Origin: CAWJAP01 sp963834365
GTDB lineage: Bacteria; Acidobacteriota; Vicinamibacteria; Vicinamibacterales; Vicinamibacteraceae
Direction of reading: 5' to 3'
Assembly (NCBI GenBank): GCA_963834365.1
Contig: CAWIBS010000040.1
Location: forward strand, 186,001 to 250,000
Length of the DNA: 64,000 nucleotides
Each line of letters begins with the position of its first letter. The stretch's first letter is position 1. The notes beneath the pieces were generated by a model, which ran no database searches, was not told the origin of the DNA, and saw only the letters and a program-made list of their open reading frames with translations. The position numbers and the translations under genes are program-made. Below, piece by piece: positions 36,868-46,435 of this stretch.

Positions 36868-38190
36868 TCAAGGCTCTGGACGACGGCCTTCCGGCAGCAC
36901 GAGCTCGTTGGCCTTGTCGGGCACCAGGTCGGGCGGGACACCGGCGAACCACGGCGGGATCGGTTGCTTGCCAGGGGGATAGAGGGACTCCATGGGCGTC
37001 CAGACCTCGTCCACCCGCTCGGTGAACAGGTCGCCGATGAGGAGATCCGTGATCGTATTCCGCAGCTCCGGGTAGCGCTTCACGAACGCGCCGAAGCTGA
37101 AGCCGTCGTAGTACTCGCACACGAGGCGTCGCATGCGGTCCACGCCCTCGTTGAAGCCCTGGCCCCACTGCCCCAGCTGCGCAGCCGAGGTATCGCCCCG
37201 TTCGAGACCGTCGGCAATCGCGTCCGCCGCGAGCTGTCCCGACTTGAGCGCGAGGAGCACACCCGAGGAGTAGAGCGGGTCGAGAAACCCGAACGCGTCG
37301 CCGACCAGGACCCAGCCATCCCCCGCCACCGCCTTCGATCGGTACGAATAGTCGCGCGTCGCGAAGTAGCCGGTGACGCGGGTCGCCGGCTTCACACGGT
37401 CCTGCACGGCCGGACACGCCGCCACCTCCTCGGCGTAGGTCTGTTCGTGCCCCCCGCGACCCTTGAACAGGTAGTCGAACGGCGCCACCACCCCGACGCT
37501 CACAATGTCGTCGTGGAGGGGGATGTACCAGAACCAGCCGTTGCGGCTGGTCGTCTGGAGCACCATGGTCGCGCCTTCGTCGCGGCCGGTGTCGCGATAC
37601 GCGCCCTGCCAGTACGTCCAGATCGCGCCCTTGTTGAGCAGCGGATCCCAGAGCCGCAGCTTGAGGCGGTTCTGGAGCAGCGCCGCCTGACCGCTGGCGT
37701 CCACGACCACCTCGGCCCGCACGTCCCGGCGTTCGCCGCTCTCGTCGCGGATACGGACGCCCACCGCGCGATCTCCCTCGAAGAGGACCTCGAGCACGTG
37801 CACACCCTCACGGGCATCGACCCCGTGCTCGCGCGCGTTCTCGAGCAGCATCTGATCGAATTCGCTGCGCACCACCTGCCACGTCTGCGAGCAGGCGTGC
37901 GGCTTGTTGTCCCAGAAGTAGAAGGGCGCCGACTGGCGGCCGTTGGCGCTGACGAACTGCACGCTGTGCTTCTTGACGAAGTGACTCCGCCGCAGCTTGT
38001 CGAGCATCGCCAGCCGCTCGAGCACCCAGTAGGTCTCGGGGATCAGCGACTCGCCGATGTGGAAGCGCGGAAACCGCTCCCGTTCGAACAGCGTCACCTG
38101 CCGGCCCCGCTGCGCGATCAGTGTCGCGGTCGTCGATCCGGCGGGTCCGCCGCCAATCACGACCACTTCCGGATTGCGGTCTGCTGCCAT
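36868..38190 (-). CDS. FAD-dependent halogenase-like monooxygenase
   Basis: 440 residues, intact. FAD-binding GGGPAGS at residues 13-19; FERERFPRFHIGESLIPE; NADH-independent halogenase marks are the WxWxIP-type motif WFWYIP at 219-224 and the DAFGFLDPLYSSG motif at 298-310 (the F.P.xSxG motif of flavin halogenases). A conserved lysine that could be the halogenase lysine is near residue 73 (HFVKKHS). Other members of this superfamily are geranylgeranyl reductases and hydroxylases, which share GESLIP but usually lack WxWxIP, so halogenation or a related oxidation is plausible, not proven. It lies between a radical SAM enzyme and a thioesterase in one operon. Confidence 0.8.
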   Translation of the reverse strand: MAADRNPEVVVIGGGPAGSTTATLIAQRGRQVTLFERERFPRFHIGESLIPETYWVLERLAMLDKLRRSHFVKKHSVQFVSANGRQSAPFYFWDNKPHACSQTWQVVRSEFDQMLLENAREHGVDAREGVHVLEVLFEGDRAVGVRIRDESGERRDVRAEVVVDASGQAALLQNRLKLRLWDPLLNKGAIWTYWQGAYRDTGRDEGATMVLQTTSRNGWFWYIPLHDDIVSVGVVAPFDYLFKGRGGHEQTYAEEVAACPAVQDRVKPATRVTGYFATRDYSYRSKAVAGDGWVLVGDAFGFLDPLYSSGVLLALKSGQLAADAIADGLERGDTSAAQLGQWGQGFNEGVDRMRRLVCEYYDGFSFGAFVKRYPELRNTITDLLIGDLFTERVDEVWTPMESLYPPGKQPIPPWFAGVPPDLVPDKANELVLPEGRRPEP

Positions 38191-38239
38191 CGTTTAGGCT
38201 CGATCGAGAGAGAGGGTCGCTGACGGGGACCGGCGCCGC

Positions 38240-39574
38240 TCAGGTGTACCGGATGCCCGCGTGCGCGGGCAGGAAGAACCGGCGCAGGAGCACGTCCACG
38301 CGCAGCAGCGCGCCGCGGGTCAGGGTGATCGCATCCTCGCTGGCCGCCGCCAGCCAGCCGTCCGAGGCCAGCGACCCGAGCGCTTCGCGAAAGCGCTCGA
38401 GCACGTTGACGCCGTACTTGCCGGCGAAGTATGCGGGCTTCACCGAGCCACGCTTCAATTGGAGGACGAACTCCCGGATCAGCCGCTCGTCGCCGGTTGG
38501 CCGATAGGCGCGCGCCAGCGGGATCTCGCCACGGTGAATCGCCTCGCCGTACGGCCCCCACGCGTCGAGGTTCTGCACGTGCACCCCGTTGACGTGACCG
38601 AACGAGGCGACGCCGAGGCCGGCGAGGTCAGCGCCCTCCCACAGCCGATCGCGGTAGACGAAGGTACTGTGCGAAGGATCCTTGACCGCGGTGTAGGCGC
38701 TGCCCACGTGATAGCCGGCGCGTTCGAGCGCCTCGAACGCTTCGGCCACCCAGCGCCGCTTCGTCTCCCATCCCGCGACGTGCTCATCGAAGCGGCCGGT
38801 GTGCGCCAGCCGATCGCGCGAGATGGTCGTGTTGAACGGCAACTCCATCTGGTAGATGGTCACGCTGTCCGGATCGAGCGCCAGTGTGCGGCGGATCGTG
38901 TCGGTCCAGTTCTCATCGGTCTCGCCGAGCATGCCGGCAATGAGATCGATGTTGATCTGGGGAAAGTCGAGATGGCGCGCGAACTCGTACGCCCGCGCGA
39001 TCTCCTTGGATCGGTGCGCCCGCCCGTTCAGCTCGAGCAGGTGATCGTCGAAGCTCTCGACACCCAGGCTGAGGCGCGTCACGCCGATGCCCCGAATGGC
39101 CGACAGCTTGGCTTCGGTCAGGGTGCCCGGCTCGCACTCGAAGGTGACCTCTTTCGCGTCGCGCCAGGGCTTGACCGCCTGCAGTCGCGACACGAGGCTC
39201 TCGAGCTGCCTGGTGGAGAGGAACGAGGGCGTGCCACCCCCGAAGTAGACGAAATCGAGCGCCCGGTCGCGAAATGCCGGCAGGTCGCGGTAGAGCTCCC
39301 ACTCCCGGCCCAGCAGGTCGAGATAGCTGGCCACCTCCTGCGCGTTCTTGTCCGTGTAGACGCGGAAGTAGCAGAAGTGGCAGCGCTTCCGGCAGAACGG
39401 GATGTGCAGGTAGAGTCCGAGCGGCGTGCCGGGGACGGGAGCCGAATGCAGCGCGGGACTCGCGTCGGCCGCTACTGCCTCGGGCCTCCATACAGAGAAC
39501 GGCGGGTAGTTGGCGACGAAGTAGCTGCCGACTTCCGTGTCCTCGGCTGGAATCGTACTCGTCTTATCGGTCAT
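38240..39574 (-). CDS. Radical SAM enzyme, HemN/HemW-like
   Basis: 444 residues, intact, from ATG 39574. The iron-sulfur cysteines are C61, C65 and C68 in FCRKRCHFCYF. Also YFGGGTPSFLSTRQL, VTFECEPGTLTEAKL, GVTRLSLGVESFDDHLLELNGR and NIDLIAGMLGETDENW are typical of the coproporphyrinogen III oxidase-like group. The C-terminal region (VKPAYFAGKYGVNVLERFREAL) is the HemN-type end domain. Because heme genes hemE-hemY lie far away and this gene opens a different operon, it may act as a heme chaperone, an anaerobic oxidase or a tailoring enzyme in the following pathway. The operon order is this gene, the halogenase-like gene, thioesterase, ligase. Confidence 0.88.
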   Translation of the reverse strand: MTDKTSTIPAEDTEVGSYFVANYPPFSVWRPEAVAADASPALHSAPVPGTPLGLYLHIPFCRKRCHFCYFRVYTDKNAQEVASYLDLLGREWELYRDLPAFRDRALDFVYFGGGTPSFLSTRQLESLVSRLQAVKPWRDAKEVTFECEPGTLTEAKLSAIRGIGVTRLSLGVESFDDHLLELNGRAHRSKEIARAYEFARHLDFPQINIDLIAGMLGETDENWTDTIRRTLALDPDSVTIYQMELPFNTTISRDRLAHTGRFDEHVAGWETKRRWVAEAFEALERAGYHVGSAYTAVKDPSHSTFVYRDRLWEGADLAGLGVASFGHVNGVHVQNLDAWGPYGEAIHRGEIPLARAYRPTGDERLIREFVLQLKRGSVKPAYFAGKYGVNVLERFREALGSLASDGWLAAASEDAITLTRGALLRVDVLLRRFFLPAHAGIRYT

Positions 39575-39787
39575 GGACTGCAGAGATTGTCTGCCTCTCT
39601 CGATCCCATACGCGGGACGACCTCTGCAGCTTACGGCATTTGGGGCTCCGCCGTCGCCGGCAACGCCGCATGTCATCGGGGGCACGTGGATTGCACTGAC
39701 TGGCGCGAGAATCGTGCAACGGATCGCCAGCCGAGCGGCTCGGCACGATCCCTGAGGCGCGTCACGACGCGCCCTTTCGAGGCCCCT

Positions 39788-40444
39788 ATGCGCAAGAGTG
39801 CCCGCTCCCCACTGACCTGCGCGCTTTTTCTCGCCCTCTGGGCAATCGCAGGAGCACGAACTGCTTCTGCGGATGTGATTACATTTCGGTTGGACCTGAA
39901 TGTGCGATCTGTGGACGTCAATCCGGGAGACGTCTTCGATCCATACGTCGCGGAACACTTTCCTCTTGCCGACGACCTCTCCCTCCTGGTGTCGTGGGAC
40001 ACGGACGCAGCGGCGGGGCCGGGCGGGGAATTTCAGGGGGCCCTGACGGGCGTCACGCTGGAGCGGGAGGACTACAGGTCCAACCGCCGAGCCGCGCCCG
40101 GGTGGAATTATCTGGCCACGCGGCCTGGCGATTCGTTCGGCGGGTTTGCCGATCTGGCGCCGCGCCCCGGCGAACCAATGCTGCCATTCGAGGCCTACTA
40201 TTTCGAGTTCTGGACCGAGTTCGCGTTCGGCACGCTGCAACCGGGCGCACTGCCGACGATGTTGCCGGCCGAGCCGCTTCGCGGCGAGTTTCTCGTGGCG
40301 CTCGGCAGCGGCTACTACGAGAACCCACACTTCGTGACCGGCGACATCCAGTCCATCACGGCAGTGCCCGAACCCGGAACGCTCCTGGTGTTCGGGACGG
40401 GTCTCGTTGCCTGGGGCGTCGCGAGGATTCGTCGGAGGCGTTGA
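39788..40444 (+). CDS. PEP-CTERM surface protein
   Basis: 218 residues. Signal peptide at the start (MRKSARSPLTCALFLALWAIAG). Mature part is acidic and low in Cys. The C-terminus VPEPGTLLVFGTGLVAWGVARIRRRR has the VPEP motif, a membrane helix and an Arg cluster, the sorting tag of exosortase systems, so it is anchored, cleaved and secreted to the surface or extracellular matrix. No exosortase is in the window. The gene touches the next one with no gap. Confidence 0.9.
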   Translation: MRKSARSPLTCALFLALWAIAGARTASADVITFRLDLNVRSVDVNPGDVFDPYVAEHFPLADDLSLLVSWDTDAAAGPGGEFQGALTGVTLEREDYRSNRRAAPGWNYLATRPGDSFGGFADLAPRPGEPMLPFEAYYFEFWTEFAFGTLQPGALPTMLPAEPLRGEFLVALGSGYYENPHFVTGDIQSITAVPEPGTLLVFGTGLVAWGVARIRRRR

Positions 40445-40684
40445 ATGACCACCATGGTGCGCGCGGGACCGAAGAACCCCGGGACCGCCGCCGTGCTGAG
40501 CCTGATCGTGCCGGGCGTCGGCCAGTTCTACAACGGCGACTTTCTGCGCGGACTGTTCTGGCTGATCGTGACGCCGGGGTTCTGGATCGGCACGGGAGGT
40601 CTGTTCGGCTGGGTGTGCCACGTGATCGCAGCGGTCACGGCCCATCATCGCGCGGAGCGTCACAACCGCTTGGTGGCCGTCTGA
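40445..40684 (+). CDS. TM2-like small membrane protein
   Basis: 79 residues beginning the base after the PEP-CTERM stop. KNPGTAAVLSLIVPGVGQFY and NGDFLRGLFWLIVTPGFW are two hydrophobic segments of the TM2 pattern (P-G-x-G-Q-F-Y-x-G), and a third segment follows. TM2 proteins are widespread and mostly of unknown role; the immediate contact suggests co-transcription with the PEP-CTERM gene. Confidence 0.75.
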   Translation: MTTMVRAGPKNPGTAAVLSLIVPGVGQFYNGDFLRGLFWLIVTPGFWIGTGGLFGWVCHVIAAVTAHHRAERHNRLVAV

Positions 40685-40700
40685 CGTGCCTTTGGTATTC

Positions 40701-40796
40701 GTAGTGTCCGCCCTTAGGCGGACCGCCTTGGTCCGGCTGAAGCCGGACACTACGTCAACACGCTCGGGTCCGGCTGAAGCCGGACACTACGTCAAC
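40701..40796. repeat. REP-like palindromes, GTAGTGTCCG family, one and a half units
   Basis: The first unit (40701-40754) opens GTAGTGTCCG and closes CGGACACTAC, with two internal hairpins as at 25375-25427. Its right half is then repeated: bases 40731-40759 and 40768-40796 are identical over 29 bases. It lies between converging genes. The duplicated half suggests recent amplification. Confidence 0.75.
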
Positions 40797-40813
40797 GACG
40801 TCCACGTCGCGAA

Positions 40814-43071
40814 TCAACCCGCAGGCGAGACGCTGGAGGCCGGGCACGACTCACCCGGTCTCGGTCCAGTCACGACGATTTCCGCAATCCACCAGGGCGC
40901 CTCGGCATCATCGCGCAGCTGCAGTCGCAGCCGTGGGGTGATCACCGACTTCAGGTCGAGCACGATCGGCGCCTCGCGCTGGCAGCGGACCGCACCTGAG
41001 AGCGTGAGGAGGCTCGTCGTGCCGCTCCAGGCCACGTGGGCCGCGTCGGACCCGGGCGGGAACGCCAGGACTTCCAGCGACCGCGGGTACTGGAGCGGCC
41101 ACACGCCGAGCTGCAGCATGACGGCACACACCGGGGCGGCTTCCTCGAGCGTGAGCTCGACCGCATCGCCCCGCCGCTGACGATCAGCGGGGCGCCACCC
41201 CGAATCGAGCTGTCCGTCCTCGAGGATTGAGGTGATGTCCGCTCCGTCCCGTGCGTCCGTCACGCGGACCCGCAGTCTCCGCAGCCGCGTGGAACCGGCT
41301 GCGTCGGGCGCGCACGCCGCGCGGGACAGATCGCCCGCGGCCGTTGTCGATGACGCTTCCACCCGCGCCGCGGGACGTCCTTCCTGCACCGACAGGATCG
41401 GGCGATCGATCTGCAGGGCGGCGAGCACGTCGGCCGGTTCGCTCTTCTCCAGCGCCTCGATCAACCGGTAGTGCGGCGGCGTATGGCCGCTGTAGCCGTT
41501 CACGATCGGCCGACCGTGCTGCATCATGCGATACATCGCCGCAGTGTCCACCGCCCGCGAGCCGACGGGGCGCTCGGCGATGACCACCTCCGGCCGTTCG
41601 CGCGACACGTCCAGCGGTCCTGGCGGAGCGACGAGCGGCATCGGCCGGATCGCAATGTCAAACGCGACGAGCAGCGCGCCCACGCCGTACATCAGCGGGC
41701 GGCGTCCCGGCCAGCGAACGGCCAGCCGCGACACGGCGACCGCGAGCAGCACCGCGAGGCACAGCGACGTGAGCATCCAGAAGCGGGTCGGCACGCGCAG
41801 GCCGTTCCAGCCGGGGAGCACCATCAGCCAGGCGTAAGGTGCCCGGTACCAGAAGCGAACGCCGCCGGCGGCGGCCTCCGGGCCGAGACTGAGACAGGCC
41901 GTCACGGCTGCTGCGACGAGGTAGAACGCCGGCATCGAGGACGCGCGGAACGCGCGGCGCACCGGCGGGGCGAGACAGGCCGCGGCCGCCAGCAGGACAC
42001 ACGCAGCCGCCAGCGTCTTGTGGGGACGTGTCATCGACACGCGCACGAACCCCAACTCCATGACGAAAGGGCGTACGGCGGCGACGACCGCAAGCGCCAG
42101 CGGCAGCAGCGCCACCATGCCCAGCCGGGCGCTCGGCCGCCATGTCGCCTGCTCCGGGTCACGTCGTGTCCGCAGCAGGATGACGACCATGACGCCGATC
42201 ACGACGGCCAGTCCCGGAAACAGGGCGCGCTCCTGTGCGGCCGGCGGCAACACCGCGCTCCAGAGCGACAAGAGCGGTGCGGTCAGGACGTCGAGCAGAT
42301 CGGCGCTGTAGGACTCGATCTGCTCACGATCGCGCACGAACCCATACGATTGCTGGATCGTGTGGTAGGCCAGCAGGACCGGCAGGAACGGCAGGCTCGC
42401 CGCCAGCCACACGCCAGACGCCCGCGCCACGAGGGGCAGCGCCGCGCGCGAGCGCCCGAACCAGACCAGCCACATCACGATCAGGAGCGACGCGTAGAAC
42501 AGGTAGTAGCCGCAGCTTGCCGCGAGCAGCAGCCACGCCGCGCCGAAGAGCACCAGCCAGCGCGACTGCTTCGACTGCCAGTAGGCGTGGAGTGACAACA
42601 GGACGAGGGGCAGGCCGTAGACGCACAGCACCTGCAGGTGTGCGAGCTGGTCCGCCTTGTACGGGGCGAAGCCGAAATAGAGACCGGCCAGAAACGCGGC
42701 CGGCCAGTGGCCCGTGAGCCGCAGGCAGAGCCAGTAGGTCGCGCAGGCGGCCGCAGGAAATGAGACCAGGAAAACGATGTTGTACGTCGTCAGTGGAGAC
42801 AGTCCGAGCGCTTGCAGCGGCGTCGTGACCGGGTAGAGGCCGAGCAGATGCTCCGAGAACGCGAGTGCGCCGGGCGCCGGAAAGAAGATCGGCGGGCTCC
42901 ACCACGCCGCGGTCAGCGGGACGGCCTGCGTGTTCCACCACAGGATCCACGTATTCAGGATGGGATCGATCGGCGTCGTGCGGAATCGTGGTTCCGAGAC
43001 GCGGTCACGAGCGGCCAGGTGTACGCGGCCGCAACCAGCAGGTAGGTCAGGACAACGCTGGCGGTTCGCAC
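40814..43071 (-). CDS. Large polytopic membrane protein with C-terminal beta domain (one frameshift)
   Basis: About 750 residues. GTG 43071 opens VRTASVVLTYLLVAAAYTWP; one base change near 42970 joins this to TPIDPILNTWILWW. About ten to twelve membrane helices follow (for example LLLLAASCGYYLFYASLLIV-like LLAASCGYYLFYASLLIVMW, and LVAAAVTACLSLGPEAA). After about residue 520 comes a soluble part ending in VTDARDGADITSILEDGQLD, VELTLEEAAPVCAVMLQLGV and APIVLDLKSVITPRLRLQL, which resembles an F5/8-type (galactose-binding-like) sandwich. GT-C-type glycosyltransferases and YfhO-like proteins have this sort of layout. Catalytic Asp residues after the first helix (ASRNHDS) could fit. The exact family is not certain. 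Confidence 0.7.
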
Positions 43072-43129
43072 GAGGCGCCGGCAGTCTACACGAATTCCGC
43101 GGGGCCATCAGGACTGACAGCCGGCGGCC

Positions 43130-43135
43130 TATAGT
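43130..43135 (+). promoter_or_regulatory. Candidate -10 element, leaderless arrangement
   Basis: TATAGT ends eight bases before GTG 43143, placing transcription about one base before the start codon. No Shine-Dalgarno sequence is present. Confidence 0.35.
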
Positions 43136-43142
43136 GTCAGGT

Positions 43143-43811
43143 GTGATCCGGGCGTCGCGTCAGGGCGTCGTGATTGCCGTGGTCCTGCTCGTCGCGGGGG
43201 CGGGCCTCTGGGCGCTGTTCACGCGGCCGACGCCTCGCGCGGTCGAGGCCGGCTTCTGGTTCGAGCCGCTCACCTACGAGTCCGCCGCGCTCGGCGGATC
43301 GATCACCGTGCAGGAGTTCTCCACCATCGAGACGATCGCGCGCGCGGAGATCGCAAGCGCGTTCGACGGCCTGCGCATCACCATCTCCGATCGCCGCACC
43401 GCGTCCTACGCCGTGCGCGTCGTCCCGCAGCTCCGCGATCCGCGGTTCCGTGGCCACTATGAGGTGGCGGGCGCCTCGTACGGCATACCGGGCGTCGGCG
43501 GCTCGGGTGCTGTGAGCTTCCCCTTCCTGGCCGGCGGGGCAATCGCGTCCGCGCCGCCCGGCGCGGCCCGCAGCGACATCATCGCTGCGATCGGACGGGG
43601 AATCGGCCGCACCGCCGTGCACGAGCTCACGCACCAGCTCCTGCCGCGGGCGCCGATTCACGGACAGGACATCCAGAGCTACGAGTACGACTCGGCGGCG
43701 CGACGCGAGCACTACTACGGCGGGATGCACTGGGGAGCGGCGTGGCCGCTTCTTCGCCAGCAGTTCGGCGACGATGCCGACCGCGCGGATCGCGCATCCG
43801 GCGCGCGATAG
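43143..43811 (+). CDS. Membrane-anchored protein with HExxH motif
   Basis: 222 residues from GTG 43143. One N-terminal membrane helix (GVVIAVVLLVAGAGLWALF), then an extracytoplasmic domain: EAGFWFEPLTYESAALGG, IETIARAEIASAFDGLRI, RIGRTAVHELTHQLLPRAP-like GIGRTAVHELTHQLLPRAP, and YYGGMHWGAAWPLLRQQFG. HELTH fits a zinc metallopeptidase site, with a possible third ligand in the following HGQDIQSYEYDS segment. The family is not recognised; it could be a small gluzincin or metzincin-like protease in the periplasm. It is transcribed towards the second permease, which converges on it. Confidence 0.6.
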   Translation: MIRASRQGVVIAVVLLVAGAGLWALFTRPTPRAVEAGFWFEPLTYESAALGGSITVQEFSTIETIARAEIASAFDGLRITISDRRTASYAVRVVPQLRDPRFRGHYEVAGASYGIPGVGGSGAVSFPFLAGGAIASAPPGAARSDIIAAIGRGIGRTAVHELTHQLLPRAPIHGQDIQSYEYDSAARREHYYGGMHWGAAWPLLRQQFGDDADRADRASGAR

Positions 43812-43869
43812 CGGTGTGCGCCGCTCGATCGGGGCCGGAATCGTTCCCGACGTCCCTACGCCCGGCGCA

Positions 43870-46307
43870 CTATTCGTGACGCAGGGCGACCATGGGATCG
43901 ACACTCGCCGCGCGCCGTGCCGGAAGGTAGCAGGCGAGGACGGCCACGAAGAGCAGCAGCGCTCCCACGCCGATCATCGTCGCGGGATCGGTCGGAGTCG
44001 TCTCGAAGAGCAGGGTCTGCAGCACGCGCGTCGCGACCAGCGATCCCATCAGACCGACGAGGATGCCGGCGCCCACCGGGATCGCCGCGCCGACGAGCAC
44101 GAGACGCACCAGATCGAGCGTGGAAGCGCCCAGGGCGGCCCGCACGCCGAGCTCCTGCGTCCGCTGCGCCGTGACGTAGGACAGCACGCCGTAGATGCCG
44201 ATCGCCGCGAGCAGCAAGGCCAGCCCGGCGAACAGCCCCAGCAGGAATGTGCGGAGCCGCGTCCCGCCGACCGCCTCCGACTTGATCTCCTCGAGCGTCC
44301 GTACGTTGTCGAGCGCCTGGTTCTTGTTGATCTGCCACACGGCGGCCTGAACGGCTCTGGTGAACGTCGCCGGCTCGCCCCGGCCCTTCACCAGCAGGCT
44401 GACGCCGACGATGGGGCTCTGGGCGTAGGTCACGTAGATGCCCGCACTCGTGCTGTCGAGGCTGCCGACCTTCTCGTCGGCGACCACGCCCACGACTTCC
44501 CACGGAATCTCCGGTCCGAGCTCGCGGCGGCCGGTGACGATCTGCTCGACGAAGACACGGCGGCCGACGGGATCCGCACCCCTGAGGAAACGCCGCGCGA
44601 ACGTCTCGTTCACGACCGTGACCGGCGGACGCCCTGCGGCATCCGTCGCCGACAGCGTCCGGCCCCGCCGCAGTTGCATGCCGAGCGCGCCGAAGTAGTC
44701 CGGCGACACGATCTTGAAGTAGCACGGCTGGCGTCCGGCGCTGTCCGTGTTGGCCATCCCGTCGAGCCGGAACGGCATGCCGAATCCCCAGCCCTGCATC
44801 GGAAGCGCAGAGGTCATCGCCGCGTGCTGCACCCCCGGAACGGCCTTGACCTGGCCGATGACGCTGCTCGAGATACGTCGTCAGACGTGCGCCATCGACA
44901 TCGCGCTCCATGATGAGCGGCAGGTTCATCGTGACGACGTTCGTCGAATCGAAGCCGAGGTTCACCTGCATCAGCCGCTGGAAGCTCCGGATCAGGAGAC
45001 CCGCGCCGACCAGCAGCACGAAGGCCAACGCCACTTCCGACACGACCAGCGCATGTCGCATCCAGCGCCGGCCGGCGCTGCCGGCTGCGCCTCGTCCACC
45101 TTCCTTCAGGACTTCCGATGGATCGCGCCGTGACGCCTGGAAGGCGGGCACCAGGCCGAACAGCATGCCCGTGAGGAGCGCCAGCGGGTCAGAAAGCTCA
45201 CGACGCGCCAGTCCACGCCGACGACCGACTGCGCGGGGAGATAGAACTGCGGCAGCAGCGCGCCGAATCGCCGCGAAAGAGCCCGTAGCCCAGCGCAAGC
45301 CCGGCGGCCGCTCCCAGCAGCGAGAGCAGGAGGCTTTCCGTGAGGAGCTGGCGCACCAGCCGAAGACGACCCGCGCCGAGCGCAGCGCGCAGGGCCATCT
45401 CGCGAGATGCGCAGCGTCGCACGCGCGAGCAGCAGGTTCGCCAGGTTTGCGCAGCCGATCATCAGCACGGCGCCAACCGCCGCCATCATCACCATGAGCG
45501 ACAGGCGCAGGCTGGTCGCCGACGACGCGGTCCACGAGGCGATCGACCGTGGCGCCCCAGCCCTTCTTGATGTCGGGGTACTGCTCGGCGATGCGGCCGG
45601 CGATGCCGCTCATCTCGGCCTGCGCCCGCTCGAGGCTCACGCCCGGCTTCAGCCGCGCGACGACGGACAGGTAGTGGAAGTTGCGCGACGACGCGAGCCC
45701 GATCGAGCGCGAAGCGGCACGCAGATCTCGGCCCACGCCCGATCGAACTCTCCGCCGCGGGCCAGAACGCCGATGACGGTGTAGTCATCACCATTCAACG
45801 TGATCGAACGGCCGACCACGCCGGCGATCGCCGCCGAACTGGCCGACCCAGAAGCGGTGGCTCAACACCACGACGCGATCCGGCCGGGCCGGTCCTCGCC
45901 GGGCGCGAACGTCCGGCCCCTCGCGGCCTGCACGCCCAGCACGTCGAAGTACGCACGCTGAGACGCGTGCTGCCCGCGCCTGACGCGGCTCGCCGCGCCC
46001 GGTCAGGGTGAGCGAATCGCCGGTTCGGGCGGCCATCGCCCGGAACGAGGTCGCCTGAGACTGCCAGTCGAGGAAATTCAGCGCCGAGACGCCGTTGCGC
46101 AGCCCGCGCGGAGGCTTTTCCCAGATCTGGACGATCCGATCAGGCTTCGGGATAGGACAACGGCTTGAGCAGCAGGCCGTCCACGAAGCTGAAGATCGCG
46201 ACGTTCGCGCCGAGGCCGAGCGCCAGCGTCAGCGTCGCAAAGATCGTGAACCCGGGATTCTTGAGGAACGTGCGCCAGGCATATCGCAGGTCGGCCAACC
46301 ACGCCAT
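43870..46307 (-). CDS. Second acidobacterial duplicated orphan permease (frameshifts)
   Basis: Same family as 25747-28207. The start is ATG 46307 behind GGAGGTGAG. N-terminus: LADLRYAWRTFLKNPGFTIF, LTLALGLGANVAIFSFVDGLL. Then MacB-like parts in several frames: LSHRFWVGQFGGD, RNFHYLSVVARLKPGVSLERA, MVMMAAVGAVLMIGCANLAN, REMALRAALGAGRLRLVRQLL, ALVVSEVALAFVLLVGAGLL, then the intact second half from about 44832 to 43870: NETFARRFLRGADPVGRR, EVVGVVADEKVGSLDS, LGLFAGLALLLAAIGIYGVLS and SVDPMVALRHE. About ten frame changes, most between 44860 and 46140. About 810 residues after repair. Confidence 0.82.
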
Positions 46308-46435
46308 CTCACCTCCAGCCGGACGCTGGTGGCTGCGGGCATCCGTTCTGCGTCGATCGGCTTCACATGAGACGGAGCGCAGCGCCGTGGCGTTGGTCCG
46401 AGCGCAGAAGCAGAGGTCACTCGTGTCGTAACCGT

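Noticed and set aside
38240..40750. Extended start of the radical SAM gene upstream of 39574
   Set aside because: The extra residues are Arg/Pro-rich shadow of the PEP-CTERM region; ATG 39574 begins a normal protein.
41471..42595. Plus-strand frame opposite the large membrane protein
   Set aside because: Extremely Arg/Gln/His-rich, typical of the complement of hydrophobic helices.
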